NCBI RefSeq assembly: GCF_900091465.1
Contig: NZ_FMHV01000002.1
Coordinates: forward strand, 6,882,001 to 6,946,000
Source: Micromonospora rhizosphaerae
Lineage (GTDB): Bacteria > Actinomycetota > Actinomycetes > Mycobacteriales > Micromonosporaceae
Direction: 5' to 3'
Length of the DNA: 64,000 nt
A program made the translations under genes and the position numbers. The notes beneath the pieces were generated by a model. It was not told the origin of the DNA. It saw nothing but the letters and a program-made list of their open reading frames with translations, and ran no database searches. Of this stretch, positions 51,285-60,440 are shown in pieces; positions within the stretch are counted from its first letter, which is position 1, and the number at the start of each line of letters is the position of its first letter.

Positions 51285-51956
51285 ATGGCTCTCGCCCAGA
51301 ACGTCGACCCGAACCAGTTCAGCGGGCTGACCGGGTGGGTGGCCGGCGTCATCGACTCGATGGGCGCGCTCGGGGTGGCCCTGCTGGTCGCCCTGGAGAG
51401 CATCATCCCGCCCATCCCGAGCGAGATCGTGCTGGCGATGGCCGGATACCTCTCCGCCGAGGGCCGGTTCCACGTGGTGCTGATCGTCCTCGCCGCCACG
51501 GCCGGCTCCCTGCTCGGCGCGCTGGTGCTCTACTGGCTCGGCGCCGCGCTCGGTGAGGAGCGGCTGAAGCGGTGGCTGGACCACATCCCCCTGGTGGACC
51601 GGGACGACCTGGAGAAGGCGGACCGCTGGTTCGAGCGGCACGGCAGGTGGGCCGTGCTGATCGGCCGCGTGGTGCCGGTGGTCCGCAGCCTGGTCTCCGT
51701 CCCGGCCGGCGCGAACCGGATGCCGCTGGGCGAGTTCCTGCTGCTCACCACGATCGGCAGTGGAGTCTGGAACGCACTGATCGTCGGGCTCGGCTTCGCC
51801 CTGGGTTGCCGCTGGCAGCAGGTCGACAGGTACAGCAGCTGGTTCAACTACACGATCTTCCTGGTCTTCGGGATCATGATCGTGAGCTGGGCGACCAAGA
51901 AGGTACGCCGGCGCCGCGCGCGGCGCGACCGGGAGTCGGTGAGCGCCGGCCGCTGA
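51285..51956 (+). CDS. DedA-family membrane protein
   Basis: A 223-residue membrane protein of the DedA/VTT family. It has the re-entrant-loop motif SIIPPIPSEIVLAMAGYLSA and the second conserved segment RVVPVVRSLVSVPAGANRMP. Relatives recycle undecaprenyl phosphate or translocate phospholipids across the membrane. The start at 51285 has GGAAGGACCCCC before it; a frame from 51225 lacks similarity. A basic tail (KKVRRRRARRDRE) follows the last helix. Confidence 0.9.
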   Translation: MALAQNVDPNQFSGLTGWVAGVIDSMGALGVALLVALESIIPPIPSEIVLAMAGYLSAEGRFHVVLIVLAATAGSLLGALVLYWLGAALGEERLKRWLDHIPLVDRDDLEKADRWFERHGRWAVLIGRVVPVVRSLVSVPAGANRMPLGEFLLLTTIGSGVWNALIVGLGFALGCRWQQVDRYSSWFNYTIFLVFGIMIVSWATKKVRRRRARRDRESVSAGR

Positions 51957-51970
51957 CCGCGACGGTCGCC

Positions 51971-52015
51971 GCCGGGCTCCCTCCTGTGCCCGGGCCGATC
52001 AGGAGGGAGCCCGGC
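51971..52015 (+). terminator. Terminator after the DedA gene
   Basis: GCCGGGCTCCCTCCTG pairs perfectly with CAGGAGGGAGCCCGGC around a 13-base loop. It starts 14 bases after the DedA stop. Confidence 0.6.
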
Positions 52016-52035
52016 TTCCGTCTCAGCGGCGCCGA

Positions 52036-52221
52036 TCAACAAGAACGGGGCACGGCTGCCGGCGCGCCGGGGGTCGCCCGCGACCCGAGCGGGAGCAGGG
52101 TGGCGAGGAGCAACGCGGCGGCGACCGCCGCGCCGGCGAGCAGCTCGACCGGGCGGTCGGCCGCCACGGTGAGCTGGATGAGCGCGTACGCCCACGTCCC
52201 CGCCATCAACAACCCCGGCAC
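52036..52221 (-). CDS. Possible small membrane protein
   Basis: A 61-codon frame that would encode two hydrophobic segments (LLMAGTWAYALIQLTV and ELLAGAAVAAALLLATLLPL). It begins GTG at 52221 or ATG at 52206. It lies nine bases after the DUF998 gene stop on the same strand, so it could be cotranscribed. No family is recognised, and it is short enough to be chance. Confidence 0.4.
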   Translation of the reverse strand: MPGLLMAGTWAYALIQLTVAADRPVELLAGAAVAAALLLATLLPLGSRATPGAPAAVPRSC

Positions 52222-52230
52222 GGCGCCAGC

Positions 52231-52932
52231 CTAGGACCCGGTGTCACGCCCGGCGGCCGTCGTCACGCCGGCACCCGGTGGCGGGTCCGTCCCGGATCGC
52301 GGCGGGCGGGCGACGGCGGCGGCGAGGAGCAGCCAGCCGGAGACGCCGAGCAGCTGGACCCGCTGCCAGGCGCCGAGCAGCGCGTCGGGACGGACCGCCT
52401 CGGCCATCGTGCCGGCCGTGCCGACCAGGAGCACCGCGGCCACCAGCAGCCCCCACCGGAACCGCGCGCCACGCAGGGCCGCCAGCAGGGCGAGCAGCGA
52501 GAGCACGACGCCGGCGATCGCGAGCGACGAGGTGAACTTGTGCGCCGCGTGGCGCAGCGACAGCTCGCCCAGCTCCTCCAGCCGCCCGCAGCGAACGTCG
52601 GTCGTGGTGGCGCAGTCCAGCGAGGTCACCGTGCCGTCCAGGCCGGTCATCACGCCGAACGCGATCAGCCCCCACCAGGCCCGCCGTAACCAGCCCCGGG
52701 CGCGCCGGGCCAGCGCCACCCCGGTCGCCGCGGCGAGCACCCCGGTGACCAGGTCGGCCAGGCGGAAGACCAGGTGGTACGGCTGGTCCCGGGCGGCCAG
52801 CTCGCTGGCGTACCCGTCGAGGAGGCCGAGCGACGGGTTGAGCAGCGGCCCGAGCAGCCACGACGCGTAGAGGACGGCGGCCAGCCCGAGCGCCACCGCC
52901 GGCAGTGCCCGGGCCGCCCCCAGCCGACTCAC
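52231..52932 (-). CDS. DUF998 membrane protein
   Basis: A 233-residue protein with about six helices. It has the typical DUF998 pattern: an N-terminal helix, then LLDGYASELAARDQPYHLVF, DLVTGVLAAATGVALARRAR, and AAHKFTSSLAIAGVVLSLLA. The family is of unknown function. Its GTG start overlaps the lysX stop (GTGA), so it is translationally coupled to lysX and may assist membrane lipid lysylation or transport. A long frame upstream of 52932 lies inside lysX and is not real. Confidence 0.8.
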   Translation of the reverse strand: MSRLGAARALPAVALGLAAVLYASWLLGPLLNPSLGLLDGYASELAARDQPYHLVFRLADLVTGVLAAATGVALARRARGWLRRAWWGLIAFGVMTGLDGTVTSLDCATTTDVRCGRLEELGELSLRHAAHKFTSSLAIAGVVLSLLALLAALRGARFRWGLLVAAVLLVGTAGTMAEAVRPDALLGAWQRVQLLGVSGWLLLAAAVARPPRSGTDPPPGAGVTTAAGRDTGS

Positions 52933-55900
52933 GAGGACTCGCGGACCAGCGGGAAGGGCAGCGTCTCCCGGATCGACCGGCCGGTCAGCAGCATCACCAG
53001 CCGGTCCACGCCGAGGCCCAGACCGCCGGTGGGCGGCATGGCGTACTCCAGCGCGGTGAGGAACTCCTCGTCCAGCTCCATCGCCTCCGGGTCGCCGCCG
53101 GCCGCCTTCAGCGACTGCTCGGTGAGCCGCCGCCGCTGCTCGGTCGGGTCGACCAGCTCCGAGTACGCCGTGCCCAGCTCCATCCCGAACGCCACCAGAT
53201 CCCACCGCTCGGCCAGCCGCGGGTCGGCCCGGTGCGGCCGGGTCAGCGGCGACACGTCGGTGGGAAAGTCCAGGTAGAACGTCGGCCCGTCGGTCCGCGC
53301 CTCGACCAGCCGTTCGTAGAGCTCCAACAGCACCGCGCCGCGCTCCCAATGCGGGTCGTACGGCACCCCGGCGGCGTCGCAGAGCTTGCGCAGCGTCGCC
53401 ACCTCGGTGTCGGCGGTGACCTCCTCGCCCAGCGCGGCGGAGATCGCCTCGTTGACCGTCCGCACCGGCCACTCGCCGCCGATGTCCACGATTTCGCCGG
53501 TGCCCGGCCAGCGGGTCACCGGTGCGCCGTGCACCGCCACGGCCGCCGCGACGATGAGTTCCCGGGCCAACTCCCGCATGTCGTGGTAGTCCGCGTACGC
53601 CTGGTACGCCTCCAGCATGGTGAACTCCGGGTTGTGGCTGTGGTCGACGCCCTCGTTGCGGAACGCCCGGCCCAGCTCGTACACCCGCTCCACCCCGCCC
53701 ACGGCCAGCCGCTTGAGGTAGAGCTCGGGCGCGATGCGCAGGTGCAGCCGCAGGTCGTACTCGTTGCTGTGGGTGACGAACGGGCGGGCGTTCGCCCCGC
53801 CGTGCACCCGTTGCAGGATCGGCGTCTCCACCTCGAGGAAACCGCGGGCGACCAGGGACTGCCGCAGGCTGTGCAGGGCGGCGCCGCGGGCCCGCAGCAG
53901 CTCGCGCGCCTCGGTGCTGATGGCCAGGTCGAGGTAGCGCTGCCGGACCCGGGCCTCCGGGTCGGCCAGCCCGTGGTGCTTGTCCGGCAGCGGGCGCAGG
54001 CACTTGGCGGTCAGCCGCCAGTCGGCCACCTGCACCGACACCTCGCCGTGCCGGGTCGCGTACACCTCGCCGGTCGCGCCGACGTGGTCGCCGATGTCGA
54101 CGGTGGCCCGCCAGCGGGCCAGGTCGTGCTCCAGCATGAGTTGCAGGTCTCCGCTGCCGTCCCGGACGGTGGCGAAGCAGACGCCGCCGTGGTCGCGGAC
54201 CAGCAGCACGCGCCCGGCCACCGAGACGGTCTCTCCGGTCCCGGTGTCCGGCGCCAGCCCGGCGTGCCGTTCGCGCACCGCGGCACAGCTCTCGGTACGC
54301 GGATAGCCGACCGGGTACGGGTCGACTCCCTCGGCGCGCAGCCGGTCCAGCTTCGCCAGGCGTACCCGGTTCTGCTCCGTCCGGTGCACCCCGGCCGGCT
54401 CCGGCGGCACGGCCCGGACCGCCGCGGCGGCCGGCGGCACGAAGCCGACCCCGCCACCGGCCGGCGGCACGCCGCGTAGCGGGGTGGGCCGGCCGCCGGG
54501 CAGGGCGACGAAGCCCTCGGCGACCGCCGCCGCGATCCCGACCCGGGCCAGCTCCCGGCGCTCCGCGAAGCAGAGGTAACGCGGGGTCCAGTGCGGCTGG
54601 TACTTGGCGTTGGAGAGGTAGAGCGACTCCAGCTGCCACCAGCGGGAGAAGAAGAGCAGGGTGTGCCGCCAGAGCCGGATGATCGGGCCGGCACCGATCC
54701 GGGCACCCTGCTCGAAGACCGACCGGAACACCGCGAAGTTCAGCGACACCCGCTCGACGCCGAGCCGGGGCCCGGCCCCCAGCAGGGTGGCGACCATGAA
54801 CTCCATGACGCCGTTGTCGGCGGTCCGGTCCCGGCGCATCAGGTCCAGCGACAGCCCGTCCGCGCCCCAGGGGCTCAGCGAGAGAAGCGCCCGCACCCGA
54901 CCGGCGCCGTCCCGGGCGTCGACCAGCACGCAGTCGCCGTCGACCGGATCGCCGAGGCGGCCCAGCGCCATCGAGAAGCCCCGCTCGTGGTCGGTGTCCC
55001 GCCAGGCGGTGGCCAGCTCGGCCAGCCGGGACAGCTCCGCCGGCGAAATCTCCGCGTGCCGGCGCACCCGGGCGGTGTACCCAGCCCGCTCCACCCGGTG
55101 CACCGCCTGGCGGACCGGGCGCATGTCCCGGCCGTCCAGATCGAACTCGCGGGTCAGCAGGATCGCCTCGTCGCCCAGGTGCAGCACCTTGAGCCCGTGC
55201 CGGTGATACGCGCGTGCCGCGGCCTCGCTGGCGCCCATCACCGCCGGGGTCCAGGCGTACTCGCGGGCCTGGCCGAGCCATGCCTCGATGGCCGGCCCCC
55301 ACGCCTCGGGGTCACCGATCGGATCCCCGCTGGCCAGGCTGACCCCGTTGACCACCCGATAGGTGATCGCCGCCTTTCCGCTGGCCGAGAAGATCGCGGC
55401 CTTGTCGCGGCGGGTGGCGAAGTAGCCGAGCGAGTCCCGCCCACCGTGCCGCGCCAGCAGCTCCCGGATCCGCTCCTCCTCGTCCGGGTGCAGCACCGCG
55501 GCGGCCCGCTGCGAGCGAAGCAGGGTGAACAGGCCGGCCACGAAGGCGATCGCGCCGAAGCCGCCGAGCAGCAGGTTGACCCAACCCGGCGCCTGGCCCT
55601 GCCGCGTCAGGTCCAGCGTGATGGCGCCACCGAACACCTTCTCGACGGCGTAGCCGAGCCGGTCCGGCCAGGTACGCAGGCTGCCCGGCTCGACGAGGAG
55701 CAGCAGGTAGCCGAGCCCGACCGAGACCGCCGCCAGCCCGAAGAACACGCCCAGCGCCCGCCACGTGCTGCCGCTGCGGACCCGGGCGTAGAACTCCCGC
55801 CGAGCGGCGATCAGCAGGGCCAGCGCCCCCGCGGCGAAGGCGATGCCAACCCACACCCCGACCGTGTCCAGGGTGCTGAACAGCCGCCGGCCGGCGTCGT

Positions 55901-56264
55901 CGTTGAGCCGGTTCGCGCCGATCACCAGCAGCAGGACCCCGGCGAGCACGCCGACGGCCAGGATGAGACTGAAATAGGCGACCAGCACCCAGTACGCGAG
56001 CCGCTTGCGGCGCAGCACCGCCGAGGCGAGGGTGCCGATGAAGACCGCGTACGCCAGGTTTGCCGGCGCCGGCAGCAGCAGCGTGTCGATCGCGGTCCGG
56101 ACCGGCTGGAATTCGGAGCGGACCGCGCTGCTCAGCGCGGCCAGCGCGCAGACCACGGCGATCACCCAGAGCAGGGTGGCGAAGGCCCGGGGCACCTGGC
56201 GTCGCCAGTCCCGGCCAGCCCGCCGGGCGTCCCGCACCGTCCGCGACACGGTGGTCGGGGTCAC
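52929..56264 (-). CDS. lysX: LysX: lysylphosphatidylglycerol synthase fused to lysyl-tRNA synthetase
   Basis: A 1111-residue bifunctional protein. Residues 20-240 hold about seven membrane helices. Residues 250-570 are the MprF-type lysyltransferase domain (HGGRDSLGYFATRRDKAAIF, VMEFMVATLLGAGPRLG). The C-terminal half is class II LysRS, with an OB fold (ETVSVAGRVLLVRDHGG), motif 2 (ELGRAFRNEGVDHSHNPEFT) and motif 3 (GLGLGVDRLVMLLTG). It charges tRNA with lysine and transfers the lysine to phosphatidylglycerol, which lowers membrane charge and resists cationic peptides. The start GTG has GGGAGGCCGC upstream. A separate housekeeping lysS is expected elsewhere. Confidence 0.93.
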   Translation of the reverse strand: MTPTTVSRTVRDARRAGRDWRRQVPRAFATLLWVIAVVCALAALSSAVRSEFQPVRTAIDTLLLPAPANLAYAVFIGTLASAVLRRKRLAYWVLVAYFSLILAVGVLAGVLLLVIGANRLNDDAGRRLFSTLDTVGVWVGIAFAAGALALLIAARREFYARVRSGSTWRALGVFFGLAAVSVGLGYLLLLVEPGSLRTWPDRLGYAVEKVFGGAITLDLTRQGQAPGWVNLLLGGFGAIAFVAGLFTLLRSQRAAAVLHPDEEERIRELLARHGGRDSLGYFATRRDKAAIFSASGKAAITYRVVNGVSLASGDPIGDPEAWGPAIEAWLGQAREYAWTPAVMGASEAAARAYHRHGLKVLHLGDEAILLTREFDLDGRDMRPVRQAVHRVERAGYTARVRRHAEISPAELSRLAELATAWRDTDHERGFSMALGRLGDPVDGDCVLVDARDGAGRVRALLSLSPWGADGLSLDLMRRDRTADNGVMEFMVATLLGAGPRLGVERVSLNFAVFRSVFEQGARIGAGPIIRLWRHTLLFFSRWWQLESLYLSNAKYQPHWTPRYLCFAERRELARVGIAAAVAEGFVALPGGRPTPLRGVPPAGGGVGFVPPAAAAVRAVPPEPAGVHRTEQNRVRLAKLDRLRAEGVDPYPVGYPRTESCAAVRERHAGLAPDTGTGETVSVAGRVLLVRDHGGVCFATVRDGSGDLQLMLEHDLARWRATVDIGDHVGATGEVYATRHGEVSVQVADWRLTAKCLRPLPDKHHGLADPEARVRQRYLDLAISTEARELLRARGAALHSLRQSLVARGFLEVETPILQRVHGGANARPFVTHSNEYDLRLHLRIAPELYLKRLAVGGVERVYELGRAFRNEGVDHSHNPEFTMLEAYQAYADYHDMRELARELIVAAAVAVHGAPVTRWPGTGEIVDIGGEWPVRTVNEAISAALGEEVTADTEVATLRKLCDAAGVPYDPHWERGAVLLELYERLVEARTDGPTFYLDFPTDVSPLTRPHRADPRLAERWDLVAFGMELGTAYSELVDPTEQRRRLTEQSLKAAGGDPEAMELDEEFLTALEYAMPPTGGLGLGVDRLVMLLTGRSIRETLPFPLVRESS

Positions 56265-56632
56265 GCGGCCTCCCTCGCTGCCAGCGGCAACGCCGCAGGC
56301 GTCAACCGGCCAATCGTAGCCAGGCCACCCACCCGCCGACCGCCGGAAGACCCCCCATCCAGGCCGCCAGCACGATGCCGGCCAGCAGGTACCCGAACGG
56401 CAGCGCGCAGTTTCGCGGAAAGAGGCGTCATTCCGCGTCGACGCCAACTCTTTCGCTGAAGTCGATGCCAACTCTTTCGCTGAAAGAGCGGGTACCGGAG
56501 CGGCGGCCCGCCGCGCCGGCGACACGCCGTGGTGGCGTTTCCGCGCAGCGACACGGTGGGTAGTGGGCGGTCGGCGACGCGGCACGGCACCGCGGGCGGT
56601 ACGAGCGACGGTGGTGGGCGATAAGCGGGTCA
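56265..56632. other. Intergenic stretch between lysX and the YbdK-type gene
   Basis: These 368 bases hold the promoters of two divergent genes and no convincing frame. The only clear structure is the tandem repeat at 56437-56484 and a nearby CTCTTTC-AGC-GAAAGAG hairpin. Confidence 0.5.
56437..56484. repeat. Two 24-bp tandem repeats with a palindromic end
   Basis: The unit GTCGACGCCAACTCTTTCGC plus TGAA occurs twice in tandem, differing by one base (C/T). The second copy runs on into AGAG, giving the palindrome CTCTTTC-GCT-GAAAGAG at about 56472-56488. It lies about 170 bases upstream of lysX and 150 bases before the divergent ligase gene. It could be an operator array or part of a dispersed repeat. 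Confidence 0.75.
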
Positions 56633-57796
56633 GTGGCGGAGCGGGACCGGAGCGCCGGCCAGAACGGCGCCGGCAGCGGTGCCCCGGACGGCGCCGACGG
56701 CGGCACCGATCTGCGCACCGTCGGCGTCGAGGAGGAGTTCCTGCTCGTCGACCCGCACACCGGCGCCGCCGTGCCGGCCGTCGACCTGGTCATGGAGCAG
56801 GTGCCGGCGGAGTTGCGCGGCCAGGTGGAACGGGAGTTCCAGACCAGCCAGATCGAGATCGGCAGCCCGCCCGGGCTGGAGCTCTCCTCGATCCGCCACT
56901 CGCTGGGGGTGCTGCGCGCCGCGCTGGCCGACGCCGCCGAGCGGGCCGGCGTACGGGTGCTCGCCATCGGCACCGGCCCGGTGGACGGCCCGGTCCCGCC
57001 GGTGGTCGACCAGCCCCGCTTCGACCGGATGGTCGAGCGGTTCCGGCTGCTGGTGCCCGGCCCGGGTAACAACGGCATGCACGTGCACGTCGGCGTCCCC
57101 GACCCGGAGACCGGGGTGCAGGTGCTCAACCACGTCCGTCCCTGGCTGCCCACCCTGCAGGCGGTGACCGCCAACTCGCCGTTCGCCAAGGGTGCGGACA
57201 CCGGCTACGCGAGCTGGCGGTCGGTGGAGTGGGAACGCTGGCCGTCGGTGGCACCCACCCCGTTCCTGGCGTCGCACGAGCACTACGAGCGGCTGATCCG
57301 GCAGCTGATCGCCAGCGGCGTGATGCTCGACGAGGGGATGCTCTACTGGTACGCCCGACTGTCGGCAAGGTATCCGACGGTGGAGATCCGGATCGGTGAC
57401 GTCTGCCCGTCGGTGGACGACGCCGTGCTGGTCGTCGCCCTGGTCCGGGCCCTCGTGGCGACCGCGATGACCGACATCGCGGCGGGTCGGCCGGCCATCC
57501 GGACCGACCACCACCTGCTCGTCGCCGCGCACTGGCGGGCCGCCCACGACGGACTGGAGGGCGAGGGCGTGGACCTGACCGACGGGGAACTCCGGCCGGC
57601 GTGGGAGCTGCTGGAGCAACTGGTCGACCGGGTCCGGCCGGAGCTGGAGAAGCACGGCGACCTCGACCAGGTGACCGATCTGCTGGGCGGGCTGCGCCGG
57701 CACGGCAGCGGCGCCGCCCGGCAGCGGGCCGTCTTCGCCCGTACCGGTCGGATCGTGGACGTGGTGGCGGACGTGGCCCGACAGACCCGTGGCTGA
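56633..57796 (+). CDS. YbdK-type carboxylate-amine ligase (GCS2 family)
   Basis: A 387-residue glutamate-cysteine ligase-like protein. It has TVGVEEEFLLVDPHTGA near residue 30, EFQTSQIEIGSPPG, the GNNGMHVHVGVPDPETGVQV motif and late catalytic EIRIGDVCPSVDD. YbdK proteins have weak gamma-glutamylcysteine ligase activity. In actinomycetes, which use mycothiol, the true substrate is unknown. The start is GTG at 56633. It is divergent from lysX and followed by a disulfide-reductase-like gene, hinting at thiol metabolism. Confidence 0.88.
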   Translation: MAERDRSAGQNGAGSGAPDGADGGTDLRTVGVEEEFLLVDPHTGAAVPAVDLVMEQVPAELRGQVEREFQTSQIEIGSPPGLELSSIRHSLGVLRAALADAAERAGVRVLAIGTGPVDGPVPPVVDQPRFDRMVERFRLLVPGPGNNGMHVHVGVPDPETGVQVLNHVRPWLPTLQAVTANSPFAKGADTGYASWRSVEWERWPSVAPTPFLASHEHYERLIRQLIASGVMLDEGMLYWYARLSARYPTVEIRIGDVCPSVDDAVLVVALVRALVATAMTDIAAGRPAIRTDHHLLVAAHWRAAHDGLEGEGVDLTDGELRPAWELLEQLVDRVRPELEKHGDLDQVTDLLGGLRRHGSGAARQRAVFARTGRIVDVVADVARQTRG

Positions 57797-57844
57797 CCGG
57801 TGGCGTTCGCGCGGCGGCCCCGCGGTCGATCTCCACGTGACAGG

Positions 57845-59233
57845 ATGGGCGGCGTGGCGGAACGGCTGATCGTCGTCGGCGGGGACGCCGCCGGCATGTC
57901 GGCGGCGTCCCAGGCCCGACGCCGCCGCGGTCGGGACGACCTGGCGATTGTGGCGTTCGAGCGGGGCCACTCCACCTCCTTCTCGGCCTGCGGCATCCCG
58001 TACTGGGTCAGCGGTCTGGTGCCCGAGCGGGACCAGCTCATCGCCCGGGACCCGGCCACCTTCCGCGAGTCGTTCGACGTCGACGTCCGGGTCCGGCACG
58101 AGGTGACCGGCATCGACCTGGAACGGCGCGAGGTGGTCGCGCGGGATCTCGACGGCGGCGGCGAGGTCCGCGAGGGCTTCGACACGCTGGTGTACGCGGC
58201 CGGCGCGGTCCCGGTGAAGCCGCCGTGGGCGCGGACCGGGATCGCCGGGGTCTTCGGCATGCAGACCCTCGACGACGGGGCGGCGCTGCTGGACTGGCTG
58301 GAGAGCGAGCCGCGCCCCCGCCGGGCGGTGGTGATCGGCGGCGGCTACATCGGTGTCGAGATGGCCGAGTCGCTGATCCAGCGCGGGCTCTCGGTCAACC
58401 TGGTCGAGCAGGCCGACCAGCCGATGTCCACCGTGGATCCGGACATGGGCGAGCTGGTTGCCGACGCGATGCGCGGCATCGGCATCCAGATCCGTACCGG
58501 CCTGTCGGTGACCGGCCTGGAGGAGCGCGACGGCCGGATCTCCGCGGTGGTCACGACGGAGGGCCCGCTGCCGGCCGACGTCGTGGTGCTCGGCCTCGGC
58601 GTACGCCCCAACACCGCGCTCGCCGAGGCGGCCGGCCTGCCGATCGGGCCGACCGGCGGGATCCGGACGGACCGCCGGATGCGGGTGCCCGGGGTGCCCG
58701 GGGTGTGGGCGGCCGGGGACTGCGTGGAGACCCTGAACCGGGTCAGCGGGATGCCGGTGCACGTGCCGCTCGGCACCCACGCCAACAAGCAGGGCCGGGT
58801 GGCCGGCATCAACATCGGCGGCGGGTACGCCACCTTCCCCGGCGTGATCGGCACGGCGGTGACCAAGGTCTGCGACCTGGAGGTGGGCCGCACCGGCCTG
58901 CGGGAGCGGGACGCCACCGCGGCCGGGTTCGAGTTCATCGCGGTGGTGGCTGAGTCGACCAACCGGGCCGGCTACTACCCCGGCGCCCGGCCGATGACGG
59001 TGAAGCTGATCGCCGAGCGGCCCAGCGGCCGGCTGCTCGGGGCGCAGATCGTCGGCTGGTCCGAGGCGGCCAAGCGGATCGACTCCCTGGCCGTGGCGCT
59101 CTGGAACGGCATGACGGTGGACGACATGACCGCCCTGGACCTCGGCTACGCCCCGCCGTACGCGCCGGTCTGGGACCCGGTCCTGATCGCCGCCCGCAAG
59201 GCCGTCGACGCCCTCACCGGCGCCGGTCGGTGA
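57845..59233 (+). CDS. CoA-disulfide-reductase-like FAD/NAD(P) oxidoreductase
   Basis: A 462-residue pyridine nucleotide-disulfide reductase. It has the FAD motif IVVGGDAAGMSAASQARRR, a single redox cysteine in TSFSACGIPYWVSG, the NAD(P) motif VVIGGGYIGVEMAESL and a second FAD motif VWAAGDCVE. The C-terminal dimer domain is complete. The single-Cys pattern is that of CoA-disulfide reductases and NADH oxidases. Start ATG 57845; GTG 57854 is an alternative. It follows the YbdK-type ligase on the same strand, suggesting low-molecular-weight thiol redox chemistry. Confidence 0.87.
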   Translation: MGGVAERLIVVGGDAAGMSAASQARRRRGRDDLAIVAFERGHSTSFSACGIPYWVSGLVPERDQLIARDPATFRESFDVDVRVRHEVTGIDLERREVVARDLDGGGEVREGFDTLVYAAGAVPVKPPWARTGIAGVFGMQTLDDGAALLDWLESEPRPRRAVVIGGGYIGVEMAESLIQRGLSVNLVEQADQPMSTVDPDMGELVADAMRGIGIQIRTGLSVTGLEERDGRISAVVTTEGPLPADVVVLGLGVRPNTALAEAAGLPIGPTGGIRTDRRMRVPGVPGVWAAGDCVETLNRVSGMPVHVPLGTHANKQGRVAGINIGGGYATFPGVIGTAVTKVCDLEVGRTGLRERDATAAGFEFIAVVAESTNRAGYYPGARPMTVKLIAERPSGRLLGAQIVGWSEAAKRIDSLAVALWNGMTVDDMTALDLGYAPPYAPVWDPVLIAARKAVDALTGAGR

Positions 59234-59245
59234 GCGCCCTGTCGG

Positions 59246-59293
59246 CTTCGGGTGCAGTTGTTGTCACTCGGGCGACAAGAAACGCACCCGAAG
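59246..59293. terminator. Nested hairpin after the flavoenzyme gene
   Basis: The outer arms CTTCGGGTGC/GCACCCGAAG and inner arms TTGTC/GACAA form one long interrupted stem 12 bases after the flavoenzyme stop. It probably terminates transcription. Confidence 0.4.
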
Positions 59294-59339
59294 TGCGCCG
59301 AAATCAGCCGGTGCGGGTGCCGCGGGATGCAGCGCCGGA

Positions 59340-59424
59340 CGGTCCGTTCAGCCGGGAGCAGCAGTGGTGCCAGGTCTTCACCAACCAGGTCGAGGTGGTC
59401 CGCTGGCTGCTCGGCGGGGAGTGA
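59340..59424 (+). other. Possible C-terminal remnant of a small protein
   Basis: A plus-strand frame ends SREQQWCQVFTNQVEVVRWL plus LGGE and a stop. This reads more like a real helical C-terminus than chance, but the upstream part is low-complexity and no family is recognised. It may be a broken gene. Confidence 0.25.
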
Positions 59425-59437
59425 GCGCCGGCGTGGG

Positions 59438-60247
59438 TCAGCCGGCCTGGCAGGTGGGGCACCAGTAGAGGTTGCGGCCGGCCAGCTCGCCGCGGCTGAC
59501 CTCGACGCCGCAGACATGGCAGGGCGCACCGGGGCGGCGGTAGACGTACACCTCGCCGCCGTGCCGGTCGACGCGGGCCGCGCGGCCCATCGCCTCCGGC
59601 AGGTGAGCGTCGCGGACGGTGTCGATCCGGCCCCGCTCGACCGCGAGGGTCATCAGCGCGACCAGGTCGGCCCAGAGCTCCCGCCAGGCGGCCGCGGTCA
59701 GCTCCCGACCCGGCAGGGTCGGCGGCAGCCCGGCCCGGAACAGCGCCTCGGTCACGAAGATCAACCCCGTACCGGCCACCACGGACTGGTCCAGCAGCAG
59801 CGCCGCCAGCGGCGTCGGGCTGCGGGAGATCCGGGCGTACGCCCGATCCGGGTCGGCGTCGGCGCGCAGCGGGTCCGGGCCGAGCCGGTCGCACAGCGCC
59901 GCCACCTCGGGCGGGGTGAGCAGCTCACAGGCGGTGGGGCCGCGCAGGTCGAGCCAGTGACGGTCGCTGGTCAGCCGCAGCCGCACCTGGCCGACCGGCG
60001 GCGGCGGTTCGCCGGGCCCGTCGGCGAACTTCCCGTAGAGCCCGAGGTGCACGTGCAGGGTGAGCTCACCGGCGAAGTGGTGCAGCAGATGCTTGCCGTA
60101 CGCCTCGGTGCCGTCCAGGACGGTGCCGGTGAGCCGGGCGGCGCCCTCGGCGAAGCGGCCCTGCGGGCTGGCGGCGTCCACCTTGTCGCCGACGAACAGC
60201 TCGGCGTGCCGGGCCGCCAGGCGATGAATGGTGTGTCCCTCTGGCAC
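59438..60247 (-). CDS. Endonuclease VIII-type DNA glycosylase (Fpg/Nei family)
   Basis: A 269-residue base-excision repair enzyme. The N-terminus MPEGHTIHRLAARHAELF has catalytic Pro1 and Glu2; the third residue Gly with His-Thr places it in the Nei (not Fpg) branch, like mycobacterial Nei2. It has a helix-two-turn-helix (AALLLDQSVVAGTGLIFVTE) and a C-terminal zinc finger (CHVC...WCPTC). It removes oxidised pyrimidines and nicks the strand. It stands alone on the minus strand. Confidence 0.92.
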   Translation of the reverse strand: MPEGHTIHRLAARHAELFVGDKVDAASPQGRFAEGAARLTGTVLDGTEAYGKHLLHHFAGELTLHVHLGLYGKFADGPGEPPPPVGQVRLRLTSDRHWLDLRGPTACELLTPPEVAALCDRLGPDPLRADADPDRAYARISRSPTPLAALLLDQSVVAGTGLIFVTEALFRAGLPPTLPGRELTAAAWRELWADLVALMTLAVERGRIDTVRDAHLPEAMGRAARVDRHGGEVYVYRRPGAPCHVCGVEVSRGELAGRNLYWCPTCQAG

Positions 60248-60440
60248 GGCAGCAACGGTAGCCGGACCGGGGACGGTCCACCGACGACGCCGAGCCCGGC
60301 GGACATCGACGGGACGGGCCGGCGTCGGCGGGCCCGTCGGGTGTCGGCGGCGCCTCGGCTGGGTACCTCCCGGGTGTTACCGCGTGGCTGCCAGTGCCGC
60401 TTCCCGAGGCCTCCACGCATCGACAAGGAGGTGTGTTGAA

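Noticed and set aside
52932..55302. Long N-terminal extension of the DUF998 gene
   Set aside because: The extension lies wholly inside lysX in another frame; the GTG at 52932 overlapping the lysX stop is the natural start.
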